A stretch of DNA of 64,000 nt from Shewanella eurypsychrophilus (lineage in GTDB: Bacteria > Pseudomonadota > Gammaproteobacteria > Enterobacterales > Shewanellaceae), in contig NZ_CP045503.2 in NCBI RefSeq assembly GCF_007004545.3, forward strand, positions 962,501-1,026,500. Reading direction: 5' to 3'. A program made the position numbers and the translations under genes. This document shows positions 55,233-63,915 of this stretch, in pieces. Numbering within the stretch: the first letter of the stretch is position 1; each line of letters starts with the position of its first letter. The notes under the pieces are model-generated. The model searched no databases. It was not told where the DNA came from and saw nothing but the letters and a program-made list of their open reading frames with translations.

Positions 55233-55859
55233 CTATAGCACCCCCGTAATCTGGCTAAGCTCTGTGACTTCACCCGGTAGCATGTTCGATAAATGTATCT
55301 TGCCAATACGCACTCGGACGAGTCTCATGGTAGGGAAGCCAGCAGCGGCTGTCATCTTACGTATTTGACGGTTTTTACCTTCGCTGATGGTGATAGATAT
55401 CCAGCTCATGGGCCCATGTCTTGGGTCTCGTACTTTTTTGCCGTTTCCCGGAATATCAGGCTCTCCGTCAATTTTGAAGACTTTACAAGGAAGAGTGAGG
55501 TATTTATCTCCCTTGATCCCTATCTCAACCCCTTGCTGAAGCTTCCTTATGGCCTCATCATCGATATTTCCATCAATCTGAACATAGTACTCTTTGTCGA
55601 CTTTTTTACTTCGAACCTGATGGCTAACCATGCCATCGGTTGTCAACAATAGCAGGCCTTCAGAGTCGTGATCTAAGCGGCCAATAGCCATAACCCCTAA
55701 AGGGAAGTCGGCAAGTTCGCCCAGAAGCTGCTTACTCTTTCTGGTTTCGGGCACAAACTGACTGAGAAAACCGTGAGGTTTAAATATCTTATAGTGGTGA
55801 TGACTCTTTTCTATTGAAGAGCTGGTTGGGGAATTTGCTGGAGTGACTTCTACAGGCAT
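55233..55859 (-). CDS. rluE: RluE/RsuA-family pseudouridine synthase
   Basis: 208 residues. Catalytic GRLDHDSEGLLLLTTDG (Asp about 63), KVDKEYYVQ, and the family tail [28 protein letters not shown]. No S4 domain, which with the RDPRHG feature points to RluE (23S rRNA U2457). The 3' end is echoed downstream by a diverged copy at 55016-55222. Confidence 0.87.
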   Translation of the reverse strand: MPVEVTPANSPTSSSIEKSHHHYKIFKPHGFLSQFVPETRKSKQLLGELADFPLGVMAIGRLDHDSEGLLLLTTDGMVSHQVRSKKVDKEYYVQIDGNIDDEAIRKLQQGVEIGIKGDKYLTLPCKVFKIDGEPDIPGNGKKVRDPRHGPMSWISITISEGKNRQIRKMTAAAGFPTMRLVRVRIGKIHLSNMLPGEVTELSQITGVL

Positions 55860-56154
55860 GGCGTCATCGTTTCGTCAAAAAGAAGCTGTATTATAACGCT
55901 TAATTCAGGGCAAAGAAGCACTCTGGCGAGAGTACTTACGGTTGCAGTTTAGTTTTGTCTCACGATAATAAATGACAGCGTTGTCATTCGGCGTTATAGT
56001 AATGTTACAAAATGCCAGAATTCGTTTATGTCGAGTGGCCTCATGAGTTGGCTAGTGCCGTTAGAACAAGGCAGCAGCTATACTCAATGACTGGCCATAA
56101 AATTTATTATTTATCCTTATTGAGCCGTGCTCTAAGTCAAAGTGAGTCTATATA

Positions 56155-56946
56155 ATGCAAATTGTTATCTTAAAAAATAGTGCTGAAGTTGCCGAATATG
56201 GCGCCAATATTTTTATCAAACAACTGCAAAGCAAGGCAGACTCAGTGTTAGGGCTAGCGACTGGGTCTACACCTGTTGCCTTGTATCAAGGCTTGATTGC
56301 AGCGATGAAAAGCGAGAAAATCTCATTTAAGAATGTGACTACATTTAATTTAGATGAGTACCTAGGTTTGGCTGATACGCATCCTCAGAGCTACCGCTAC
56401 TTTATGAACGAGCAGTTGTTCGATCATGTCGATATCAATAAAGCCAATACTCATGTACCACCTGGAGATGCTGAAAACCCAATCGAAGCGTGTGTCGGCT
56501 ACGAAGAGCAGATTAAATCTGCTGGTGGCATAGATATTCAGTTGCTAGGTATAGGCCGTAATGGTCATATAGGTTTCAATGAGCCTTCATCTGGCTTGAT
56601 GTCACGCACACGAGTCAAGACCTTAACTAAGGCTACGATTGATGATAATGCCCGCTTTTTTGCTGAGGGTGAGTATCAACCACATCTGTCGATCACCATG
56701 GGTATTGGTACGATCTTAGATGCTAAGAAGGTAGTGTTACTGGCTACGGGTGAAAATAAGGCCGATGCTATTCTAGCGACAGTAGAGGGGGCACTCAGGG
56801 CATCATGTCCAGCTTCGGCATTGCAGCTACATACCAATGCAGTATTAGTGATCGATGAGGCTGCGGCTTCTAAACTGTCGGATCGTGATTTTTATAAGCA
56901 TATTGAAGCCGAAAATCAGAAACTGCTAGAGCGGTTAGCTAGGTAA
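56155..56946 (+). CDS. nagB: Glucosamine-6-phosphate deaminase
   Basis: 263 residues. [13 protein letters not shown] near residue 34, catalytic Asp in FNLDEYLGL (about 68) and His/Glu in [15 protein letters not shown]. Converts glucosamine-6-phosphate to fructose-6-phosphate and ammonia, the last step of amino-sugar and chitin breakdown. It stands alone here, without nagA or nagK next to it. ATG at 56155 without a strong ribosome-binding site. Confidence 0.95.
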   Translation: MQIVILKNSAEVAEYGANIFIKQLQSKADSVLGLATGSTPVALYQGLIAAMKSEKISFKNVTTFNLDEYLGLADTHPQSYRYFMNEQLFDHVDINKANTHVPPGDAENPIEACVGYEEQIKSAGGIDIQLLGIGRNGHIGFNEPSSGLMSRTRVKTLTKATIDDNARFFAEGEYQPHLSITMGIGTILDAKKVVLLATGENKADAILATVEGALRASCPASALQLHTNAVLVIDEAAASKLSDRDFYKHIEAENQKLLERLAR

Positions 56947-57206
56947 ACTCTTTCAGAATATAGGTTTTGAGGCATCTTAAAGGGGCTTCAAGGCCTAGCG
57001 GCTATGGTTAATGTAGCTGGTCAAGTTTTTACCTGTCACTCAAATACTCCTGCCAATACTCTAGCTACTAATAGGGTTAAGCATAAAGTTATCCTCTCTA
57101 CTTCGTGATGGCTAGTCGTACACTCTACTAACTCCCCTAATGATGCTTTGTTAACCGCAAGCGAATAATCTCAATCGTTGAATTAATTTTACGTTTGAGG
57201 TCATAC

Positions 57207-58532
57207 ATGTCTAAGCGACAAACCCTATTTATTGGCTTTATGACCTTTGCGTTATTCCTAGGTGCGGGGAATATTATCTTTCCGCCTATGTTAGGTCATG
57301 GTTCTGGAGAGGCTTTCATTCCTGCTTTAGGGGGCTTCTTGCTTACTTCTGTAGGCATGCCGGCATTGACCTTAATTGCGATAGCCTGGATAGGTGGTAG
57401 TGATGCGATTACTGATCAGTTACCTAGGTGGGTGCATCTGCTGTTTTGGAGTGCATTACTTCTTACCATTGGCCCCTTCTTTAATATGCCCAGAACGTTC
57501 ACCGTCGCCTATGAGTTTACCGGACGGCCTTTCTTCGGCGATGACGGCTTATTGATGGCCACATTAATGTTTGCCGCTTTGACACTTTACTTTGCATTAA
57601 GCCCGCAAAAGCTTATGGATAGAGTGGGTAAGTTATTAACTCCAATTATCTTGTTATTGATAGGGTTTATCTTAGTCAGTGTCATGACCAACCCACATGG
57701 CAATCCAGAAGGGATGGCTGAAAAGTATCAAGGTTTTGCATTTGCTGCTGGACTCTCCGATGGCTATATGACGATGGATGTGTTGGGCGCTATCGGTTTT
57801 GGCTGGCTCATTATCAATGTGCTTAATCAGCATCGAAAACCCGATACTTCACTGAGTCGTGAAATGGGCAAAGTGGTGATTGTTTACAGTACAGTAATGT
57901 GTGGAGTTTATATTGCCATGGCCTGGATAGGCGCGCATTTTGCTGATGATGTGTCTAATGGTGGAGAGCTGCTATCTCGATACATGAGCTTCATCTATGG
58001 CGATATAGGCATGATGTGTCTCGGTATCATTATGGCATTAGCCTGCTTGACTACAGCGGTAGGCTTGACCTGTGCAAGTGCGAGTTTTTTCAATGATAAC
58101 TTCTTTGCTTCAGCTCAACATCCAGCAACAAACTATAAAGTGTTGGCGATTTCGATTGTATCTCTTTCAACGCTTATCGCTAATGTTGGGCTAGACACGC
58201 TCATTAAAGTGACTTTGCCGTTAGTGGTGATGCTGCATCCGGTAACGATTACTGTGATAGGCCTAGCTGTTTATTTTTATAAGCGGAAAATGAACTTAAA
58301 GGTTTGGGGATGGACCTTATGTGTCGCCATGCTAGGAGGGTCAATAGATGCGCTTAAGATATTAGATAAGATGCCGCTGTCATTATCTCAATACTTCACT
58401 GACTACCTGCCTTTGTACAATTATAATGCCAGCTGGGTTGTACCTAGTGTTTTGAGTTTTATGCTTGCGACGTTACTGACTCGTCAACGTGCTTCGGCAA
58501 TACCGTCACCTAGATCATTGGCTGAGCATTGA
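57207..58532 (+). CDS. brnQ: Branched-chain amino acid:sodium symporter
   Basis: 441 residues from the ATG at 57207 preceded by GAGG; an in-frame TTG at 57195 is unlikely. Twelve hydrophobic segments with the LIVCS-family signature FALFLGAGNIIFPPMLG near the N-terminus. Takes up leucine, isoleucine and valine with sodium across the inner membrane. Confidence 0.94.
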   Translation: MSKRQTLFIGFMTFALFLGAGNIIFPPMLGHGSGEAFIPALGGFLLTSVGMPALTLIAIAWIGGSDAITDQLPRWVHLLFWSALLLTIGPFFNMPRTFTVAYEFTGRPFFGDDGLLMATLMFAALTLYFALSPQKLMDRVGKLLTPIILLLIGFILVSVMTNPHGNPEGMAEKYQGFAFAAGLSDGYMTMDVLGAIGFGWLIINVLNQHRKPDTSLSREMGKVVIVYSTVMCGVYIAMAWIGAHFADDVSNGGELLSRYMSFIYGDIGMMCLGIIMALACLTTAVGLTCASASFFNDNFFASAQHPATNYKVLAISIVSLSTLIANVGLDTLIKVTLPLVVMLHPVTITVIGLAVYFYKRKMNLKVWGWTLCVAMLGGSIDALKILDKMPLSLSQYFTDYLPLYNYNASWVVPSVLSFMLATLLTRQRASAIPSPRSLAEH

Positions 58533-58608
58533 AGCGCTAATACTAATTGATATCCTCCTTTTTTACCCCAATTACTGATAACCCTGTAATCTCTTTGTAA
58601 ATCTTGTT

Positions 58609-58627
58609 GAGAATGAGTATTAACTTC
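58609..58627 (+). promoter_or_regulatory. Fur-box-like sequence before the TonB receptor
   Basis: GAGAATGAGTATTAACTTC matches the 19-bp Fur consensus GATAATGATAATCATTATC at about 12 positions, 55 bp upstream of a siderophore-receptor gene where Fur control is expected. Confidence 0.4.
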
Positions 58628-58681
58628 ATTAAGATCTAGTCGCATTTTTTTAGTTATTTATAATAATCTACGGGGTTGAAA

Positions 58682-60829
58682 ATGGGCCAGAGTTTCAAAT
58701 TAAAATATCCAGTTCTCTTTATGGCGATGAGCTTTGCGTTATCGGCTAGCACGTTAGTATCTGCTGCAGAGACTGAAATTGAACAAGCCAAAGCCGAAGA
58801 GCCAGAGATGGAAGTGATCACCATTAGCTCCAAGGGGCTGATCTCTTATGTGAGTGCTTCTGCATCGAAAACGGATATGCCCATTATCGAAACGCCTTCT
58901 TCGATCTCTGTATTAACTGAAAAGCGTATTACCGATCTGGGTGCTGAAAGTTTACAGGACGCTATCGGCTATGTAGCCGGTGTCTATAATGGTCCATACG
59001 GTGTCGATACCCGAGGTGATTGGGCACAAATTCGTGGTGTGTCACCGCTGCAGTATCAAGATGGCTTGCAGATGATGTTCGGTAACTATAATAACGTGCG
59101 AACTAATCCGTACATGCTACAACAGATTGAAATTTTAAAAGGCCCATCTTCGGTGCTATATGGCCAAGGTTCAACGGGCGGCATCATCAATATGGTGACC
59201 AAACGTCCTGAAGCCGAACAGAAAGGCGAGATCTGGGCACAAGTTGGCAACTATGATCGCAAGCAACTCGCGGCAGATGTGACAGGCTCGCTCAATGAAG
59301 ATGAATCTGTGCTTTATCGCTTGACTGGACTTTACCGCGACAGTGAAACCCAAACTGATTATGTCGACGATAATAGCTACTTCATTGCGCCCGCTATTAC
59401 CTGGTATGCAACCGATACTACCAAGCTAACTTTACTAGCAAATCTTCAGAAGAATGAGTCAGGGTCGAGTACACAATTTTTCCCCCATGAAGGCACATTG
59501 TTACCCGCACCTAATGGCCAGATCCCAAGTAATCGCTTTATCAGTGAGCCAGGTTGGGATCAATATGATACAGAGCAAAAGTCGGTGACTTTCCTGCTTG
59601 AACAAGAGCTTAATGACTATATGTCACTGTATTGGAGCAGCCGCTATGTAGAGAGTAAGTCGACCTATCGCACCATGTACGCCTGGCCGCCAAAGTTTCA
59701 GGAGGATGGACGCTCAATTTTACGTAATATCAGTATGAGTGACTCAACAGCTGAGGCGCTGACATCAGATCTTCGTTTGCAAGCCGAGTTTGATACCGGA
59801 GACGTGGAGCATAACCTGACATTTGGTATCGATTATCAGGATGTAGATACAGATACCGACCGCCTCTATCTTAGAGGTGCTGGTGGCATGCTAGATCTTT
59901 ATAACCCGCAATATGGCCTGAATACTGATTCACTGCCGACTGGCGCTGATATTCCCGACACACCGGGTGAAAACAACAACCAGTTGGGTATTTACCTGCA
60001 AGATTCGATTAAATTCGGCAACTTTATTGTCAGTGGTGCACTGCGCCATGATTGGGTCGAATCTGAAACTGTGAGTGCAGGTAAACAAGATCAGAGTGCC
60101 ACCACTGGCCGTTTAGGTCTGATGTACAGCTTCGATTCTGGTATCGCACCTTATGCCAGCTACGCTCAATCTTTCCAGCCTATTTATGGATCGAACCAGG
60201 TAGGCACACCATACAAGCCCCAAGAAGGTGAGCAATATGAGTTAGGTATTAAGTATCAACCTGTTGGTAGTGAGCACCTGTTTACCGCAGCCATCTTCGA
60301 TATTAGTGATAAAAACCGTAAGCAAGCGGCGGGTCCCGACTTGACTCTGCAGTTGGGCGAAGTAGAAATTCAGGGACTAGAGCTGGAAGCTCAGCTCGAG
60401 TGGGAAGAGATAGATATTTACGCCAGCTATGCCTATACAGATTCAGAAAAGCACACCAATAAAGTGGGTGAAGTCGATGCTAAGTTGGCTGCTATGCCCG
60501 ATCATATGCTGTCGACTTGGTTGACCTATCGCCCGCAGTCTTTCTGGCAGGGATTTAAGGCAGGCCTTGGATTCCGCTATGTAGGGGAAACTTCAGATGG
60601 CAGTGTCGATGTATTTATGCCTGATGGCACCCAAGTGCATAACGCATTAAATACCGAAGCATATCACCTGTTCGATATGATGATAGGTTATGAGTTTAGT
60701 GAGTTTGATTTAAGCCTGAATGTCGATAACCTGGCTGATGAAACGGTGATCACTAGCTGTTTAGCCCGCGGTGATTGCTTCTATGGCCAGCGTAGAACCA
60801 TCACGGCAAACTTGAGATATAAGTTTTAA
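58682..60829 (+). CDS. TonB-dependent siderophore receptor
   Basis: 715 residues from the ATG at 58682 (CGGGG upstream; TTG at 58676 less likely). Signal peptide to about residue 29, TonB-box-like EVITISSK, plug domain (ETPSSISVLTEKRI to KGPSSVLYGQGSTGGIINMVTKRP) and a 22-strand barrel ending in the C-terminal aromatic YKF. The plug resembles hydroxamate-type receptors of the FhuE/FpvA group, so a ferric siderophore is the probable ligand. Preceded by a Fur-like site and followed by a strong terminator. Confidence 0.92.
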   Translation: MGQSFKLKYPVLFMAMSFALSASTLVSAAETEIEQAKAEEPEMEVITISSKGLISYVSASASKTDMPIIETPSSISVLTEKRITDLGAESLQDAIGYVAGVYNGPYGVDTRGDWAQIRGVSPLQYQDGLQMMFGNYNNVRTNPYMLQQIEILKGPSSVLYGQGSTGGIINMVTKRPEAEQKGEIWAQVGNYDRKQLAADVTGSLNEDESVLYRLTGLYRDSETQTDYVDDNSYFIAPAITWYATDTTKLTLLANLQKNESGSSTQFFPHEGTLLPAPNGQIPSNRFISEPGWDQYDTEQKSVTFLLEQELNDYMSLYWSSRYVESKSTYRTMYAWPPKFQEDGRSILRNISMSDSTAEALTSDLRLQAEFDTGDVEHNLTFGIDYQDVDTDTDRLYLRGAGGMLDLYNPQYGLNTDSLPTGADIPDTPGENNNQLGIYLQDSIKFGNFIVSGALRHDWVESETVSAGKQDQSATTGRLGLMYSFDSGIAPYASYAQSFQPIYGSNQVGTPYKPQEGEQYELGIKYQPVGSEHLFTAAIFDISDKNRKQAAGPDLTLQLGEVEIQGLELEAQLEWEEIDIYASYAYTDSEKHTNKVGEVDAKLAAMPDHMLSTWLTYRPQSFWQGFKAGLGFRYVGETSDGSVDVFMPDGTQVHNALNTEAYHLFDMMIGYEFSEFDLSLNVDNLADETVITSCLARGDCFYGQRRTITANLRYKF

Positions 60830-60860
60830 ATTTTCAATGTCTTAAACTTGATCTATGCCA

Positions 60861-60898
60861 AGAGGAGCCTAAATGTGATTTAGGCTCCTCTTTTGTTT
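60861..60898 (+). terminator. Strong rho-independent terminator
   Basis: AGAGGAGCCTAAAT-GTG-ATTTAGGCTCCTCT followed by TTTTGTTTT; a nearly perfect 14-bp stem ending the receptor gene. Confidence 0.93.
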
Positions 60899-61099
60899 TA
60901 ACCCTAAACCACCTTGCTCATAATTTGGATTTTAACTTAAGCAGCTTGCAGTCATCTATCTTGTCAGCAAACACACTTTCCTCTTCTCTCGCCACTCAAG
61001 ACTTGCTTAAGTTTTCACCTCATGTGTATGCTAATACCAGCGACTGCTACCTATTTTTCTTCGTAGCTAGATACATATAAGAAGGAGTTTATTGAAGCG

Positions 61100-61780
61100 A
61101 TGAAACAGACAGAATCCCACTTTCCCCTAACGGACTTTATTGAGTACAGCGAAGAAGAGATGCTAGCTCGTGCACAGAGTCATTATCAGGAGGTCAAAAG
61201 GCGACACAGTATTCGTCAGTTTTCAGACCGAGCCGTTCCCCAAGCTATCATTGAGCAATGCATCCAAACTGCAGCGACGGCGCCCAGTGGTGCCAATCAT
61301 CAGCCTTGGCATTTCGTCGCGATTAGTGATCCCAAAGTGAAGGCGCAGATCCGCCATGAAGCCGAGGCTCTGGAACGTTCATTCTACGAAGGACGAGCGG
61401 GTGAAGAGTGGCTAGATGCATTAAAACCTTTGGGTACAGATGCCAACAAGTCTTATCTTGAGCGTGCTCCTTGGTTGATTGCAGTATTTTCGCAAAAACG
61501 TGGTGGCTTAGATAATGATGAAAGCAAGACCAATTACTATGTACATGAATCAGTAGGTATCGCCACAGGCTTTCTACTGCAAGCGCTTCATCATGCTGGA
61601 CTCGGCACGCTAACTCACACACCAAAGCCGATGTCATTTCTTAGCAAAGTGTGTGACCGAGATACTAATGTTGATCGACCTTATATGTTGATTGTTGCAG
61701 GTTACCCCGACGAAAACGCGACGATCCCAGAGCATGCAACCAAGAAGAAGTCGTTAGCAGAGATAGTAACCTTTAAGTAA
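61100..61780 (+). CDS. Nitroreductase-family flavoprotein resembling iodotyrosine deiodinase
   Basis: 226 residues. FMN-binding RRHSIRQFSDR near residue 34 and APSGANHQPWHF. A lid region aligns with human iodotyrosine deiodinase: E-R-S-F-Y-E-G-R then, 21 residues after the Tyr, K in TDANKSYL. This reproduces the E157/Y161/K182 spacing that clamps the iodotyrosine zwitterion. The flanking W.xDLKxL-like, YLxxAPWLI and GLGTLTHTP segments also follow that enzyme. A reductive dehalogenase of halotyrosines is therefore likelier than a generic nitroreductase. The 3' end is repeated three more times downstream. Confidence 0.82.
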   Translation: MKQTESHFPLTDFIEYSEEEMLARAQSHYQEVKRRHSIRQFSDRAVPQAIIEQCIQTAATAPSGANHQPWHFVAISDPKVKAQIRHEAEALERSFYEGRAGEEWLDALKPLGTDANKSYLERAPWLIAVFSQKRGGLDNDESKTNYYVHESVGIATGFLLQALHHAGLGTLTHTPKPMSFLSKVCDRDTNVDRPYMLIVAGYPDENATIPEHATKKKSLAEIVTFK

Positions 61781-62126
61781 TGTGACCGTTCAATATGATG
61801 TTGATAGTGGCAGGTTATCCGGACGAAAACGCGACCATCCCTGAGCATGCAACTAAGAAGAAGTCGTTAGCAGAGATAGTAACCTTTAAGTAATGTGACC
61901 GTTCAATATGATGTTGATAGTGGCAGGTTACCCCGACGAAAACGCCACCATTCCAGAGCATGCAACTAAGAAGAAGTCGTTAGCAGAGATAGTAACCTTT
62001 AAGTAATGTGACCGTTCAATATGATGTTGATAGTGGCAGGTTACCGCTGATGCTGATAAAGACGCGACGATCCCAGAGCATGCAACGAAGAAGAAGTCGT
62101 TAGCAGAGATAGTAACCTTTAAGTAG
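61685..62126 (+). repeat. 113-bp tandem repeat of the nitroreductase-family gene 3' end, four copies including the gene's own
   Basis: Units begin (ATGTTGAT) at 61685, 61798, 61911 and 62024, an exact 113-bp period. Each carries the final 31 codons and a stop. Copies 2 and 3 can be read as complete mini frames starting ATG-ATG and differ from the gene only at synonymous positions. Copy 4 is 7 nt longer in the middle (a GCTGATGCTGATAAAGAC-type stretch in place of CCGACGAAAAC), is out of frame there, and ends in TAG. The spacer TGTGACCGTTCAATATG resembles the gene's own NVDRPYM coding DNA with small deletions. Confidence 0.92.
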
Positions 62127-62146
62127 TCGCTGCATATTAGAGATAT

Positions 62147-62176
62147 AAAAAAGGGCATCGATTGATGCCCTTTGAG
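62147..62176. terminator. Terminator between the 3' repeat array and hmp
   Basis: AAAAAAGGGCATC-GATT-GATGCCCTTT: a perfect stem with A-run on the left, so it works for hmp on the minus strand and partly for the plus strand. Confidence 0.8.
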
Positions 62177-62202
62177 TTTGTAATCGATTAAAACTTAAAG
62201 CT

Positions 62203-63444
62203 TTATAACTCTGAGTGAGGACCGAAAACTTCGTAATGAATACGTGTATCTTCGGCGCCTAACTCGATCAGCTGCTGTTTGACGAAACTCATAAAGGCGA
62301 CTGGGCCGCATAGATAGAAGTCACCTTTATCCAAGGGCAATTCGGCTTTCAAGGGGACAAGGTTCATAAAGCCCATATGGCTATTGACGCTGCCGTTATT
62401 ACTCTGGCCTTGTGAATTCAAGGCTTCCTGCTCATTGCCATCGAGCTCTCTGTACCAGGTATGGTGAGTCAGCTTTAGCTCATTTGTCAGTGCCTGCACT
62501 CGTTCATTGAAAGAGTGTTGGGCCAAGTTTTCGCAGGCATGGAGGTAAAATACCGGCTTGTCGAGAGCCTTTGAAGCGAGCATCTCCAGCATAGACTGCA
62601 TAGGGGTGACGCCCACACCAGCCGAGATAAGTACCACAGGTTCGTTGCGCTCAACATAATGAAAATCACCTGCCGGTGGGAAAACATCTAGCACATCGCC
62701 TATATTAACTTGGTCATGGAGGTAGTTGGAAACGGTGCCCGGCTCATCGCCAGCTGTTCGCGAGGCTTCGCGTTTCACCGATATACGGTAAGTTTTTCCA
62801 TTGGACTTGTCTGACAGTGAGTATTGACGCATCTCTCTGTACTCAAGATTGGCAAGTTCAACTTTGATGCCCAGGTATTGACCGGCTTGGTAATCGACCA
62901 CTGGCTCGCCATCGATTGGGGCAAACACAAAACTGGTGACTAAGCTTGATTCTTGGCGTTTCTCTATCACCTTGAACTGTCTTGCACCTAGCCAGCCACC
63001 AACTTGGTTGGCATTTTTTTGGTAGAGCTCATCTTCTCGGTTGATGAAAATCCCAGCCAGCAGGCCGTAAGCTGCGGCCCAAGCCTCTTCGACTTCGGCG
63101 GTAAACGCTTCTGGTGCCAGCTCTCGTAGTGTGGCTAGTAGGTGATGTCCTACAATCGGATAGTGTTCGGCTTGTATATTTAAGCTGGTATGTTTATGGG
63201 CGATACGTTCGACAGCCCCAGAGAGAGCCGCGAGGTTTTCAATATTTTTAGCGTAGGCTGCGATGGCACTAAAGAGTGCTGCTGGTTGGCCTCCGCTACG
63301 TTGATTACTCATATTAAAGATGTGTTTAAGCTCTGGATTATGCTCAAACATGCGCTGATAGAAGTATTCGGTAATGTCTGTGCCTGCAGATTCTAATAGG
63401 GGAATAGTGCTTTTTACTAGTTCGATATGTTTTGCAGATAACAT
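62203..63444 (-). CDS. hmp: Flavohemoprotein, nitric oxide dioxygenase
   Basis: 413 residues. Globin domain with the proximal-histidine region (IAHKHTSLNIQAEHYPIVGHHLL), then FAD-binding (REMRQYSLSD) and NAD-binding domains (ISAGVGVTPMQSML and FYLCGPVAFM), ending in FGPH. Oxidises nitric oxide to nitrate using NADH and oxygen. It contains a short unusual insert (about 345-362, SQGQSNNGSVNSHMG) in the reductase domain. The promoter has a 14-bp tandem repeat; the small membrane-protein gene upstream has the same orientation. Confidence 0.95.
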   Translation of the reverse strand: MLSAKHIELVKSTIPLLESAGTDITEYFYQRMFEHNPELKHIFNMSNQRSGGQPAALFSAIAAYAKNIENLAALSGAVERIAHKHTSLNIQAEHYPIVGHHLLATLRELAPEAFTAEVEEAWAAAYGLLAGIFINREDELYQKNANQVGGWLGARQFKVIEKRQESSLVTSFVFAPIDGEPVVDYQAGQYLGIKVELANLEYREMRQYSLSDKSNGKTYRISVKREASRTAGDEPGTVSNYLHDQVNIGDVLDVFPPAGDFHYVERNEPVVLISAGVGVTPMQSMLEMLASKALDKPVFYLHACENLAQHSFNERVQALTNELKLTHHTWYRELDGNEQEALNSQGQSNNGSVNSHMGFMNLVPLKAELPLDKGDFYLCGPVAFMSFVKQQLIELGAEDTRIHYEVFGPHSEL

Positions 63445-63496
63445 CTAAATATCCTTCATTTTGTGGGCGACACTATGCGTCATCCCTTAGGGTGAT

Positions 63497-63552
63497 TGTC
63501 TTATTTTTACTGTTTTATTTTTACTGTTTTATTTTTACTGTCTTATTTTGAG
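63497..63552. repeat. 14-bp tandem repeat in the hmp promoter region
   Basis: Four units of TGTYTTATTTTTAC begin at 63497, 63511, 63525 and 63539, the last incomplete. They occupy the centre of the 171-bp space upstream of hmp, where copy-number change would alter promoter spacing. Confidence 0.85.
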
Positions 63553-63615
63553 TACTACTTTCTTGTTGTTTAGCATGACTAGCTTGGGGTTCGCAGATCT
63601 TGCGCAATGATTGGC

Positions 63616-63915
63616 TCATAGCTGAGTCACTCCCAATCCATTAAGCCCGATACAACGCATCACGTAGCCAATCTTGATGGCTGTGGCGCACAAGATGAGT
63701 GCGATGTGGCTGGCGACTTGCGCCCACAATGAAAATTGCTCTGCATGGGTATAACCCACATAGATAGAGAGCAACATGCCGACTACCGCAACCGACATGG
63801 CAGCATTGCCACTGTGTAATACCAGTTTAAATCTCTTAGAGTTTATAGTGAGTGAGTCTGTGCTGAGATCTATGTCATGAGCGAAGCTGAAATCATTAGC
63901 ATGAGTAGCAAACAT
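63616..63915 (-). CDS. Small membrane protein, possibly PpyR-like
   Basis: 99 residues: a 30-residue polar N-terminus and two or three hydrophobic segments (about 36-55, 63-85). The SHIALILCATAIKIGYVMR end resembles small PpyR-type membrane proteins annotated near respiratory or NO genes, from memory and with low certainty. ATG behind AAGGAG, so the gene is real. Same strand as hmp, 171 bp away; co-regulation with NO detoxification is possible. Confidence 0.62.
   Translation of the reverse strand: MFATHANDFSFAHDIDLSTDSLTINSKRFKLVLHSGNAAMSVAVVGMLLSIYVGYTHAEQFSLWAQVASHIALILCATAIKIGYVMRCIGLNGLGVTQL

Noticed and set aside
61685..62126. CRISPR array
   Set aside because: Units are contiguous coding-derived repeats of 113 bp without unique spacers.
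61928..62158. 76-codon minus-strand frame over the 113-bp repeats
   Set aside because: It is the antisense of the repeated 3' end and repeats internally for that reason.
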